Positions 1 through 8,437 of a stretch of DNA of 64,000 nucleotides are shown here, one piece after another (the first letter of the stretch is position 1; the number at the start of each line of letters is the position of its first letter). The DNA comes from Syntrophomonadaceae bacterium (GTDB lineage: Bacteria; Bacillota; PH28-bin88). The notes below the pieces were generated by a model. The model had not been told where the DNA came from. It saw only the letters and a program-made list of their open reading frames with translations, and searched no databases. A program made the translations under genes and the position numbers. Location: positions 1-64,000 of the forward strand of contig JAGXSE010000066.1 of the NCBI GenBank assembly GCA_018333865.1. The letters run 5' to 3'.

Positions 1-427
1 TGGTAAAAAGGCTGAAACCGAGGGTTTTAAAAATGTTGGCAGGCTGTTTAAAGCAATTGCGGAGGCTGAGACCATTCATGCACTGAAACACCTGGAAATT
101 ACAGGCAAGGTAAAAACCACAGCGGAAAACCTTACTGCTGCGGTAGAGGGCGAGCATTACGAATTTACCGCCATGTACCCTGAATTCATTAAAGACGCTG
201 AAACAGAAGGGCATTCTGATGCCCTGAGGAGCTTCAAATTCGCATTAGAAGCTGAAAAGGCCCATGGCAGCCTGTTTGCCGAAGTAAAGGCAATGGTTGA
301 AAAAGGCAAAGACTTAGAAACCGAGGGACTGCATCTTTGTCCTGTGTGTGGCTATGTAGGCCTTGACCCTGTCCCAGCCAATTGCCCTATTTGTAAAGCC
401 CGGTCAGCTTCTTTTATTGCCTTTTAA
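1..427 (+). CDS. Rubrerythrin (5' end cut by window edge)
   Basis: Non-haem di-iron peroxide-scavenging protein of anaerobes, acting in the cytoplasm with reduced rubredoxin or NADH partners. The open frame runs from base 2 without a start, so the N-terminal half lies outside the window. Visible are a ferritin-like helix pair with the iron-ligand style motifs EAETIHALKHL and EGEHYEF, then a C-terminal rubredoxin-like domain with CPVCGY and CPICKA knuckles binding one iron. This order is the classic rubrerythrin architecture. A rho-independent terminator follows directly, so it probably ends its own transcription unit. An internal ATG at 173 would remove essential helices and is not the start. 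Confidence 0.95.
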   Translation, partial: GKKAETEGFKNVGRLFKAIAEAETIHALKHLEITGKVKTTAENLTAAVEGEHYEFTAMYPEFIKDAETEGHSDALRSFKFALEAEKAHGSLFAEVKAMVEKGKDLETEGLHLCPVCGYVGLDPVPANCPICKARSASFIAF

Positions 428-452
428 CCTGCCTATTAATCTTTTAAGAAAC

Positions 453-488
453 AAAAAAGGGCTAGCCAATCACGGTTAGCCCTTTTAG
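453..488 (+). terminator. Rho-independent terminator after rubrerythrin
   Basis: Inverted repeat AAAGGGCTAGCC / GGTTAGCCCTTTT with a short AATCAC loop (one G-T pair), followed by a T-rich tail. It separates the rubrerythrin unit from the iron-transport operon. Confidence 0.85.
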
Positions 489-528
489 TTCTTTTGTTCA
501 CCATTTGCAAATAAAATAATATTCCATC

Positions 529-556
529 TTGACAAATGGCCTGGTTATTTTATACA
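529..556 (+). promoter_or_regulatory. Sigma-A type promoter of feo operon
   Basis: TTGACA at 529-534 and TATACA at 551-556 with a 16-base spacer, about 120 bases upstream of feoA. A Fur-like box starts 8 bases after the -10, covering the expected transcription start. Confidence 0.6.
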
Positions 557-563
557 ATTTTAA

Positions 564-578
564 TGAGAATAATTTTCA
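564..578 (+). promoter_or_regulatory. Fur box upstream of feoA
   Basis: TGAGAATAATTTTCA matches the 7-1-7 Fur consensus TGATAATNATTATCA with one symmetrical mismatch per arm. It overlaps the expected transcription start downstream of the -10, so iron-loaded Fur would block transcription. Consensus knowledge plus position; binding is inferred. Confidence 0.75.
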
Positions 579-674
579 TTATTGTTATTGCTTTTTCCTT
601 TCATTATTTGGGGGGATTAGCCAATGGACTAACTTGGCTTTTTAAAGGTTTAGCATGAGGGGGAGGTAAGTGCC

Positions 675-941
675 ATGAAATTGGATGAAGTAAGGACTGG
701 TCAGCTTGTGAGAATAACTTCCATTCCCGATGAGCAGATAAGAGCTCAGATTATTCGATTTGGAATCGCCGCCGGAGAAGTGGTTACCTGCATAGAGATT
801 ATTCCATCGGGCCCGGTAATAATCGCTAAAAACAAGCAAGAGATTGCCATCGGCAGAAAGCTTGCGCGCCGCATCGGAGTTGAAAGCGCGGTACACCCTG
901 CTTGCAGCGTCTCGGGGGGAGCTCATCATGCAGTGTCATAA
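675..941 (+). CDS. feoA: FeoA, ferrous iron transport accessory protein
   Basis: 88-residue SH3-like FeoA-domain protein. It assists FeoB, probably by binding its cytoplasmic part. The start ATG has the strong ribosome site GGGGGAGG about 9 bases upstream. The typical FeoA pattern of a short N-terminal LDEVRTGQ segment, central GEVVTCIEIIPSGPVII and a terminal GRKLARRI is visible. The 3' end overlaps the likely feoB start by 14 bases, suggesting translational coupling. Fur box and promoter lie just upstream. Confidence 0.9.
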   Translation: MKLDEVRTGQLVRITSIPDEQIRAQIIRFGIAAGEVVTCIEIIPSGPVIIAKNKQEIAIGRKLARRIGVESAVHPACSVSGGAHHAVS

Positions 942-2772
942 CCTGGCCAGTCACCTAAATATTCCCAAAGACGCCAAAAAAGTTGTGCTGGTGGGAAACC
1001 CTAATGTGGGCAAATCTGTGTTTTTCAATGCCTTCACCGGGATATATGCTGATGTGTCTAACTATCCCGGGACAACGCTAGAAATTAACTACGGCAAAAT
1101 GGACGAGTACGTTGTGATTGATACCCCCGGTGTTTACGGCGTTTCTTCTTTTAATGACGAAGAGATTGTCGCCCGCGATGTGATTCTCAGCGCTGACGTA
1201 ATTATTAATATTGTTGATGCTATCCACATGGAGAGAGATCTTTTTTTAACCCAGCAAGTTATCGATATGGGCATCCCCACTGTAGTGGCCTTAAACATGA
1301 TTGATGAAGCCCAGAAACATGGCATTGAGGTTGACATTGATTTACTTAGTGACTTGTTAGGTGTTCCAGTTGTACCCACCATCGCTGTTACCAGGCATGG
1401 CTTTGAGGATGTAAAAACCGCTCTTTCAAAAGCCCGGACCGGACGCGTCGATCCTGAACTACTCCAGGAACTGCAGCAAATGCTGACCAGAGTTGGTAAC
1501 CTTGGCGAGGCGCTCTTGGTCCTGGAAGGGGATCCCTATGTGGCAAAACGCCATGGCATCCCGGCCGGCACCCAAAGAGAAGCAATTTATTCCAAACGGC
1601 GGCACAAGGTTAATGACATTATTGACCACGTGGTTAAAGAAACAAACCGCAATGCCAGTTTTAGCACCCGGCTGGGCAGGTGGATGCTTAAACCAATTAC
1701 TGCCATTCCCATCCTGGCCTTTACTTTATGGCTGATGTACCAGTTTGTCGGTGTCTTTGTCGCCCAAACAGTGGTCGGAATAACAGAAGATGGCATCATG
1801 CTGGGAATGTATGTGCCGGCTGTATCTGATTTTGTAGCAAGGTTTATCAATCCTGCATCAGTCGCGGGTGAACTTTTAATTGGTGAATTCGGCGTCCTGA
1901 CCATGACTGTGACTTATCTCCTGGGCTTACTGCTGCCGCTCGTAATAGGCTTTTACCTTGCCCTTTCGGTTTTAGAAGACTCGGGCTACCTCCCCAGGAT
2001 CGCTGTTTTAGTTGACCGTTTATTGACTGGCATCGGTCTAAACGGCAGGGGAGTTATCCCCTTGATCCTTGGCTTCGGCTGCGTCACCCTGGCTACTATT
2101 ACAACCCGGATGTTGGGCTCTGATCGGGAACGCCGCATCGCCACTTTTTTACTGGCCTTAACAATTCCCTGCTCGGCCCAGTTGGCGGTGATCATGGCTA
2201 TGTTAGCCGGTGCGGGAGGGAAATACCTCGCTATCTACGCAGGAACCATCTTTATAGTCCTGGTAATTGCTGGCACCATTTTACACAAACTCTTACCTGG
2301 CCAGTCTTCCGACTTGTTAATCGACCTGCCGCCGATCAGGCTGCCCAGGCTGGATAACGTGATCAAGAAAACTGTCACCAAATCTGTTCATTTTATGAAA
2401 GAAGCCACCCCCCTGTTCGCTATCGGCGCCTTGTTTATTGGTGGCTTACAGGTCTCCGGCCTGTTGACCAGATTGCAGACTGTCCTGGCACCTCTGACTG
2501 AGGGTTGGCTGCAGCTGCCACGGGAAGCCGCTACCGCCTTCGTGATGGGCTTTGTCCGCAGGGATTTTGGCGCAGCAGGCCTCTATGATCTGTCCATGTC
2601 CCCGGAGCAGAAGGTTGTTGCCATGGTAACCATCAGCCTGTTTGTCCCGTGCATAGCCTCAGCGCTAGTAATCTTCCGGGAAAGAGGCCGTAAAGAAGCC
2701 TTGTTAATTTGGCCCAGCGTACTAGTCCTGGCCTTTATTATCGGCGGGATTTTATCCAGGATTTTAGCTTAA
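928..2772 (+). CDS. feoB: FeoB, ferrous iron transport GTPase-permease
   Basis: About 614 residues. The N-terminal G domain carries G1 GNPNVGKS, G3 DTPGVY and G4 NMID, followed by a GDI-like helical segment and a polytopic C-terminal domain with two gate regions. It imports Fe2+ across the cytoplasmic membrane. An upstream in-frame ATG at 844 would add 28 residues read in an alternative frame of feoA; ATG 928 has GGGGGGAG 7 bases upstream and begins directly before the G domain, so I prefer it. The protein is shorter than E. coli FeoB (773 residues), as common in Clostridia. Confidence 0.92.
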   Translation: MQCHNLASHLNIPKDAKKVVLVGNPNVGKSVFFNAFTGIYADVSNYPGTTLEINYGKMDEYVVIDTPGVYGVSSFNDEEIVARDVILSADVIINIVDAIHMERDLFLTQQVIDMGIPTVVALNMIDEAQKHGIEVDIDLLSDLLGVPVVPTIAVTRHGFEDVKTALSKARTGRVDPELLQELQQMLTRVGNLGEALLVLEGDPYVAKRHGIPAGTQREAIYSKRRHKVNDIIDHVVKETNRNASFSTRLGRWMLKPITAIPILAFTLWLMYQFVGVFVAQTVVGITEDGIMLGMYVPAVSDFVARFINPASVAGELLIGEFGVLTMTVTYLLGLLLPLVIGFYLALSVLEDSGYLPRIAVLVDRLLTGIGLNGRGVIPLILGFGCVTLATITTRMLGSDRERRIATFLLALTIPCSAQLAVIMAMLAGAGGKYLAIYAGTIFIVLVIAGTILHKLLPGQSSDLLIDLPPIRLPRLDNVIKKTVTKSVHFMKEATPLFAIGALFIGGLQVSGLLTRLQTVLAPLTEGWLQLPREAATAFVMGFVRRDFGAAGLYDLSMSPEQKVVAMVTISLFVPCIASALVIFRERGRKEALLIWPSVLVLAFIIGGILSRILA

Positions 2773-2788
2773 AAAAGGGATGGGGCAA

Positions 2789-2968
2789 ATGAGCAAGGAT
2801 GAGGGCAAAGCCACAAAATGTAATAATTGCGACATGATCATCCAGGATGAACGAACAATCAGGTGTCCTCGCTGCAACAGCCTTGTTCATAAGCTGGATT
2901 GTCGAAACTGCACTTTATGCCTGTTTGGTAAAAATGGCTCCGGTATTCTTTCCAAGGAAAGCAAATAA
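2789..2968 (+). CDS. Small Cys-rich zinc-ribbon protein of feo operon
   Basis: 59 residues (62 if ATG 2780 is used). Starts 16 bases after feoB. Cysteine pairs CNNC and CPRC, then CRNCTLC, form a likely treble-clef or zinc-ribbon metal site. ATG 2789 is preferred because GGGATGGGG then serves as ribosome site. I do not recognise a named family. Position suggests a role with FeoB, for example metal handling or the regulatory part FeoC plays elsewhere, but it lacks the FeoC winged-helix length. Function is unknown. Confidence 0.65.
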   Translation: MSKDEGKATKCNNCDMIIQDERTIRCPRCNSLVHKLDCRNCTLCLFGKNGSGILSKESK

Positions 2969-3074
2969 ATTTTGTTTCTCTGCCAAGATAAAATTCTCAG
3001 GGCTGATAGTTGCCAGCACCAAAATACGTCATATTGGCCACCGTCAGCCCAAGTATACATTTCGTTGATAAATC

Positions 3075-3878
3075 TTATCTGGTTAGGCAGGTTATATTGG
3101 GATCCTCTTTAGCAGCCAGTTGCCTCCCCCGGCCTCCAGCCAATACCCATAAGTAGTAAACCTGGCTCATTGGCGCGGCTGCTACAGGATGGTAGCCGTA
3201 GGGTATTGCCACCGTATCCCCGTCTTTGATCAGATAGGCCTCCCTCGTCCGGCCGTCGGCAGTGTAAATCAACTGGACACCAAAACCCTCCTCCGGCTTG
3301 ATCTTAAAGTAGTAAATCTCCTCCATCTCATTTTCCGACGGCAGATCGTAACAGTCATGCTTATGAGGCGGATAGCTGGACCAATGGCCGGGCATGGAAT
3401 AGGTTTCTCCCACTATAATCCGGTCAACCTTGCCTTCCCCGTTTGCTACGATAATGTCATGGATTTTCCGCTGATAGTTCAATTCTCCTCTATGTTTTAC
3501 TACCACATCTTCCGGCCGGACTTCAAATGGCGGGTATTTTTTTTCCGCTGCCGCCATTAAAACAGCGACCTCCGCCTCTTGGCCAGCAGCTTCAGTGATC
3601 TTATAATTACTATCAAGGGGTACGTATGCCGCTGCAGGCAGCCCGGAAAAAACGTCATCCCGGGCGCCCAGGCCTTCAAAACTAACCCCATCAACTTCAA
3701 CCCGGCAAAATCCTTTTAATATAACCAGCACTGCCTCTTTTCCAGGGCTTTCACCCGCAAAAACAGCCTTAGGCTTAAGCTTAACCAGCCCCAGTCCGGT
3801 ATATTGGGCTCCATTTCCTGGCGCTATGACCTCACGGTAACCTTTTACCTCTTGATATGGATACAAACACTTCAACAC
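3075..3878 (-). CDS. iolB: IolB/KduI-family isomerase (5-deoxy-glucuronate isomerase-like)
   Basis: 267 residues, the usual IolB length. The bicupin fold of PF04962 is indicated by the metal-ligand segment PPHKHD, the following EMEEIYYF with a ligand glutamate, and YGYHPV with the last histidine. IolB converts 5-deoxy-glucuronate to 2-deoxy-5-keto-gluconate in myo-inositol breakdown. No other iol gene is beside it, so the true substrate may be another uronate-like acid. It is the last gene of a minus-strand operon after tctCBA, an M24 protein and a Gfo/Idh dehydrogenase. Confidence 0.8.
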   Translation of the reverse strand: MLKCLYPYQEVKGYREVIAPGNGAQYTGLGLVKLKPKAVFAGESPGKEAVLVILKGFCRVEVDGVSFEGLGARDDVFSGLPAAAYVPLDSNYKITEAAGQEAEVAVLMAAAEKKYPPFEVRPEDVVVKHRGELNYQRKIHDIIVANGEGKVDRIIVGETYSMPGHWSSYPPHKHDCYDLPSENEMEEIYYFKIKPEEGFGVQLIYTADGRTREAYLIKDGDTVAIPYGYHPVAAAPMSQVYYLWVLAGGRGRQLAAKEDPNITCLTR

Positions 3879-3988
3879 TGATTCCTCCTGCCAAATTCAT
3901 AATTTTGCAATCAGACTGTTACATATGTTTTTTCGGTCTAACAAAATTTAAACCCGGTTAGAACTGATTTAAGGTTTTGCAAAAAGGC

Positions 3989-5017
3989 TTATCCTGCTGC
4001 AATCCATTTTCCATTAGCAGCATAAATCTTCAGGATCAGATCAAGGGCCTTTAATGCCTCCTCTCCCGCCAAAGGCGGCTGCTTTCCGGCCAGGATTGCC
4101 TGCCCAATAGCCTTAAGCTGGCGCTGGTGGTTGGCCAATGGGATTCCCCCTGGATCCGAACTACCGGAGCCGGAAGGAACAGCATCCAAATAGTCTTCCT
4201 CCTTGCAGCCATCCACCTTCCATCGGGCGATGCGCCCAGCTTCTAGGGCAATGGTCCCCTTTTCCCCGAACAGTTCTATCCGCTCTGGAAAGCCCGGTTT
4301 TAGGGCAGTGGAGCCTGTAAGACAGCCAATAATCCCATTTTCAAACTCCACCAAGGCCATGGCCAGGTCCTCCACCTCTATGGGATGACGAGACGTCCGC
4401 ACCAGGCTGGTAACCATTTTTGGCTTGCTCCCTATAAACCACAACAGCAAGTCAATGGTATGAACGCCCTGGTTGATTAAAGCGCCGCCGCCATCGAGAT
4501 GTTTAGTCCCTTTCCACCTGCTGGTCGTGTAATAAGATTGCTGGCGAAACCACTTAATAGTCGCTTCAGCCGCATATAACTTCCCTAATACACCCTCTTC
4601 CATCGCCTGCTTGACCCTGGCGGCGGCCGGAGCAAAGCGGTTTTGGAAGATGACCGATAAAAAGACCCCACAGTCCCTGCAAGTATCGATCAGCCTCTGA
4701 GCATTTTCCAGTGAAATGTCGATGGGCTTTTCCACCAACACATGCTTCCCGGCCAGAGCGGCCACGCAACCATATTCTGCATGTAAGCCGCTGGGAAGAC
4801 AGATATCCACCAGATCTACCTCCGGGTCAACTAAAGCCTCCTGGTAGGTCTGGTAATTATTGGTGTTGAAATCCCGGGCCACCTCCCCCGCCAGACTGGC
4901 ATTTGCTGCCCAAACCCCGGCAACCCTGAACTCTGGGATCCCGGCCAGGGCTTTCAGGTGAAATTTGCCGACCATCCCGCAGCCGATAATGGCAATACCC
5001 AGCTGTTCTTTTTTCAT
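3989..5017 (-). CDS. Gfo/Idh/MocA family oxidoreductase
   Basis: 342 residues. The Rossmann motif IIGCGMVGKFH (GxGxxG) lies at residues 10-20, VEKP near residue 95 marks the conserved EKP site, and the C-terminal alpha/beta domain contains GGGALINQGVHTIDLLLWF with the catalytic-type histidine. The family oxidises or reduces sugars and inositols with NAD(P). ATG 5017 is preferred over an upstream TTG at 5035 because GGGGGTG sits just upstream. It is 31 bases after the M24 gene and 110 before the iolB-like gene, so it likely works on the same imported substrate. The exact substrate is not predictable. Confidence 0.85.
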   Translation of the reverse strand: MKKEQLGIAIIGCGMVGKFHLKALAGIPEFRVAGVWAANASLAGEVARDFNTNNYQTYQEALVDPEVDLVDICLPSGLHAEYGCVAALAGKHVLVEKPIDISLENAQRLIDTCRDCGVFLSVIFQNRFAPAAARVKQAMEEGVLGKLYAAEATIKWFRQQSYYTTSRWKGTKHLDGGGALINQGVHTIDLLLWFIGSKPKMVTSLVRTSRHPIEVEDLAMALVEFENGIIGCLTGSTALKPGFPERIELFGEKGTIALEAGRIARWKVDGCKEEDYLDAVPSGSGSSDPGGIPLANHQRQLKAIGQAILAGKQPPLAGEEALKALDLILKIYAANGKWIAAG

Positions 5018-5048
5018 TAACACACCCCCAGGCAATCTGTTTATTTAA

Positions 5049-6152
5049 TTATCGGATTAAAATAGCTGGTTTGACAAACTCTTGTCCGTCCACTTCCAGT
5101 TTTAAAGCCGGGAAGAGAACTGGTTTTGTGATCATTACCGGGCCTTCTGGTGTAACAATAAAGCCATCCTCGGATTTTGTCCCACTGATGGTGGGATTCC
5201 AGCAAAAAGCCTGATTCCGGCAGACTAAATCAGTGCTATCCGGGGTAACCCTGATGTCTCGGGCATAATACCCCATCGCACCTCCTTGATGATGCAGCTT
5301 CCATTCCTCTGGCAGACCCAAGTTTTTATAAACTTCCAGCCCTGCCAGGAATGGAACCCGCACTTCTGATCCAATCCTGGTGTTTGCCATCATCACGCAC
5401 TCAATCTCCACATTATTACGGTATTGGGTCAGCAAAGAATCTGGCGCAGATCCAAAGTGAACCAGCCTGGTTACCGTAGTTATTAAGCCCTTATAACGGG
5501 CATTAACGCAGAGCATCAGATAATTTTTCACCCGGTTCATTGTTGGAATGGGATGGCGGTATAGATAGGCCCTTTCATCTGCAGCAGCCATGTAGCCTGT
5601 GGGATCGATCCTGTCCTGCCATAACTCGGCGCTCAGGCGCCCGGTAATTTCCGCCTCAGTATCCCCTGGGCTAACTTCCATCAACACCTTTTCAATGGCT
5701 AAAGAAACCTTGCTGCCTAAAAACAGGTAGCGTTCTACCTCTTGGGCGGTAAGTTCATAACGCAGGAACTTAAACTGGGAATCTATATTTTTCAGGCCGC
5801 CTATACTCACATCGCAGCCAACCGGAGTGTTGCCAGTTATTTTTTTCACCAGTTCCAACTCCTGGTCTTCATACCATTCATAGGCCAGCAAGGTAAATCC
5901 CAGGGCTTCCAGCTCCTCTTCCCGCATCATCCGTTCTGCTTCTATCCGGTTGGCGATGACATAATGAGCATCCTTGGTCACAAGCAATGAGGTCACGCCA
6001 ACTTCTGTCGCTATGCCTACCATATTTAGCCCACCAGCGGTCAGCCAGCAAAAATTGGGCTGCTTTTTAAGCAAAACCGCATTGATTTCCCTTTCTGCAA
6101 GAAAACTCCTCACTTTCATTAATTTTCCTTGAATCTCCTGTAAGCGTTCCAT
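5049..6152 (-). CDS. M24-fold (creatinase/aminopeptidase P-like) protein lacking metal ligands
   Basis: 367 residues with the creatinase N-terminal domain followed by a pita-bread M24 domain. In metallopeptidases two Asp, one His and two Glu bind metals. Here the Asp-Asp strand reads CVNARYKGLITTVTR, so both Asp are replaced (Cys, Thr), and the first Glu site reads CWNPTIS. The His region HHQGGAMG and the last Glu in TKSEDGFIVT remain. It is therefore more likely a metal-independent hydrolase such as creatinase relatives than a peptidase. ATG 6152 fits the GGAGGAGGAGG ribosome site better than ATG 6158. Cotranscribed with tctCBA upstream. Confidence 0.75.
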   Translation of the reverse strand: MERLQEIQGKLMKVRSFLAEREINAVLLKKQPNFCWLTAGGLNMVGIATEVGVTSLLVTKDAHYVIANRIEAERMMREEELEALGFTLLAYEWYEDQELELVKKITGNTPVGCDVSIGGLKNIDSQFKFLRYELTAQEVERYLFLGSKVSLAIEKVLMEVSPGDTEAEITGRLSAELWQDRIDPTGYMAAADERAYLYRHPIPTMNRVKNYLMLCVNARYKGLITTVTRLVHFGSAPDSLLTQYRNNVEIECVMMANTRIGSEVRVPFLAGLEVYKNLGLPEEWKLHHQGGAMGYYARDIRVTPDSTDLVCRNQAFCWNPTISGTKSEDGFIVTPEGPVMITKPVLFPALKLEVDGQEFVKPAILIR

Positions 6153-6237
6153 CAACATCTCCTCCTCCTCCGAAAATTGAATCGCTAAATAGTATTTTCA
6201 TCCCCAGTGGCGGCATGGGTGTCAGTCAGGTACCTGT

Positions 6238-7719
6238 TTAACTGTTTTCCTTTTTCGGCCTTAAGGCATACAAGGCCAGGAATATCGAAACTACCGATAA
6301 AATTAAAAAGGCAAGGGAAATCGGGCTTTGGATGAAGACCATCCAGTCGTTACGCGACAGTAACAAAGCGCGGTTTAAATTCTCCTCCGCCATTGGGCCA
6401 AGAACAACACCAAGGACCAAAGGGGCAGCCGGGTAATCGTATTTTCTCATGAAATAGCCGATAACTCCGAAAACCAGCGCCACCAAGACATCAAACATGC
6501 TGTTTTGCAGGGTGTAGGCTCCAACCACACACAAGACCATCACAACAGGCATTAAAATATTGTAAGGAACCTTTAAAATATAGGGAAAAATCCTTGTGGA
6601 AAAAAGCGCTACAAAAAGCATAGTAAATTGGATTACAATCAGCCCGGCAAATAATGCGTAAACCACATGCGGCTGATCGACAAACAACATCGGACCAGGC
6701 TTGATGCCGATTAACATTAAGGCCCCCAACATCACCGCAGTTACCACATCTCCGGGAACTCCCAGGGACAGCATCGGCACCAGGGCACCGCCAGTTGTCG
6801 CATTGTTAGCTGCTTCTGGTGCGGCTATCCCTTCGTAAGAACCGCGACCAAATTTTTCCTTGTTTTTCGACCACCGGCGGGTCTCATTATAGGCTAAAAA
6901 GCAAGCAATCGCCCCGCCGGTGCCAGGAATAATCCCAATAAATACGCCAATAATCGCGCCAATAATTAATGCCAAAACTACCCCTTTGATCTCCGGAATT
7001 GTCGGGATAGTGTTTCTCAACTCTTGCTGCACAATTTCCCCGGGTTTTTTCTTGCTTTCCACTTCCCACAACACCTGGGAGACTGCAAATACACCAATTA
7101 ATACCGCTACCAGAGTAAAGCCGCCCATCAGTTCCGGTATACCAAAGGTAAAACGCGCCATTCCTGCGATACCATCAATCCCAACGGTGGCAACTAATAG
7201 GCCAAACCAGCCGGAAATCAACCCCTTGATCAGGTTATTCCCGGATGTGCTGGCCATAATTGTCAATCCAAATATAGCCAGCATAAAATAGTCTGCCGGC
7301 ATAAACTTTAAAGCCACTTTTGCCAGTTGCGGGGCCAGCAGGATCAGGCAAAAAACACTGAATAGCCCCCCGGCAAAAGAACCGAGGGCTGCTATGCCAA
7401 TGGCCTTGCCGGCTTGGCCCTGTTCAGTTAACGGATAACCATCAAGAAGAGTGGCGGCGGCCGAAGGAGTGCCAGGAGTCCTGATTAAAATGGCGGAAAT
7501 GGATCCGCCATACATGGAACCACAATACATTCCCGCCAGCATAATCAAAGCAGTGCTAGGATCCAGGTAATAGGTTAACGGCAAAAGCAGGATTATCCCC
7601 ATTGAAGCTGTCATCCCGGGCAAGGCCCCAATGATGATCCCGCCGACAACTCCCAGTACCATATACGCAAAGGTTAGCGGCTGAAATACTATCACAAACC
7701 CATTAAACAGATGTTCCAT
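6238..7719 (-). CDS. tctA: TctA, large membrane subunit of tripartite tricarboxylate transporter
   Basis: 493 residues, highly hydrophobic with about 11-12 predicted membrane segments, matching the TctA family (PF01970). Signature stretches such as GALPGMTASMG, GGSISAILIRTPGTPSA and GIIPGTGGAIACFLAYN are visible. TTT systems import carboxylates with a periplasmic-type binding protein using an ion gradient. It lies 23 bases after tctB in the order tctC-tctB-tctA and precedes catabolic genes. Substrate unknown; tricarboxylate or other organic acid. Confidence 0.93.
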   Translation of the reverse strand: MEHLFNGFVIVFQPLTFAYMVLGVVGGIIIGALPGMTASMGIILLLPLTYYLDPSTALIMLAGMYCGSMYGGSISAILIRTPGTPSAAATLLDGYPLTEQGQAGKAIGIAALGSFAGGLFSVFCLILLAPQLAKVALKFMPADYFMLAIFGLTIMASTSGNNLIKGLISGWFGLLVATVGIDGIAGMARFTFGIPELMGGFTLVAVLIGVFAVSQVLWEVESKKKPGEIVQQELRNTIPTIPEIKGVVLALIIGAIIGVFIGIIPGTGGAIACFLAYNETRRWSKNKEKFGRGSYEGIAAPEAANNATTGGALVPMLSLGVPGDVVTAVMLGALMLIGIKPGPMLFVDQPHVVYALFAGLIVIQFTMLFVALFSTRIFPYILKVPYNILMPVVMVLCVVGAYTLQNSMFDVLVALVFGVIGYFMRKYDYPAAPLVLGVVLGPMAEENLNRALLLSRNDWMVFIQSPISLAFLILSVVSIFLALYALRPKKENS

Positions 7720-7742
7720 AGTATTTGGGCAACCTCCCCTTG

Positions 7743-8189
7743 TTAAAATAAGGAGAATTTGGGCAATAAAACTTGAAAGGCAGAAGTAAATACCCCATAT
7801 ATTGCTCCCGCGCAGGTAATGCTGATGAATAGGGCGCGGAATCGTTCCTTCACCCCGAATAAGAAAAAGGCTGCCATTAAATAAATCGGCGTCAAATACA
7901 AAAAACCAAGATATGGCATGAATTGGATATATGCATAGGTAATTAACGTCAAGGCCGCAACGTAGCGCAAAGCATTAGGGGGATAAAGCCCCTTCAGCGG
8001 CTTTAAACCTGCAACATAGCTTTTTACTGCCAGGATCCCCCCTAGAACAAACAATCCAGTGACAATAAAGCGGGGGTAATCACCAGGACCAATGCCAATG
8101 GGGGCTCTAGGCATATCAAGAGTAATCAAGTACACTGACGCCGCAAATACCATGACCCCAACACCGCCAAAAAAATCCGCCCGGGACAT
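7743..8189 (-). CDS. tctB: TctB, small membrane subunit of tripartite tricarboxylate transporter
   Basis: 148 residues with about four membrane helices; PRAPIGIGPGDYPRF near residue 30 is the conserved loop of the family. It pairs with the large subunit next to it. Separated from the upstream tctC by 248 bases holding a long stem-loop, which may lower expression of the membrane parts relative to the binding protein. Confidence 0.88.
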   Translation of the reverse strand: MSRADFFGGVGVMVFAASVYLITLDMPRAPIGIGPGDYPRFIVTGLFVLGGILAVKSYVAGLKPLKGLYPPNALRYVAALTLITYAYIQFMPYLGFLYLTPIYLMAAFFLFGVKERFRALFISITCAGAIYGVFTSAFQVLLPKFSLF

Positions 8190-8318
8190 TCACAAAACCC
8201 CCTCGTTCTGTTAACAATTTTAGTAAGTACTCAGAACACCCCCACGCCGCCGATGGCGGTACCATCTGAGGAACGAAAATGGGGGCTATTTTCAGGGCAG
8301 GAATGCATTTGAATGACC

Positions 8319-8412
8319 GCCCAACACTCAATCACGAGCAATAAGTAAGATGGCCTGCATCAGACAAGATGCCAGCCGAGTCTCATCGCGATCGCTAGAT
8401 TGAGTGCTGGGC
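8319..8412 (-). promoter_or_regulatory. Long stem-loop between tctC and tctB
   Basis: A 15-base inverted repeat (8319-8333 with 8398-8412, one mismatch) encloses a 64-base loop that itself holds a GCATC/GATGC hairpin. No T-run follows, so it is more likely an mRNA-stability or processing element than a terminator. The rest of the 8190-8437 spacer shows no gene. Confidence 0.5.
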
Positions 8413-8437
8413 TACGCCCATGTATTAACTGAGCGGA

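Noticed and set aside
844-927. Longer N-terminus for FeoB
   Set aside because: Lies in another frame of feoA, has no ribosome site, and the G domain starts right after ATG 928.
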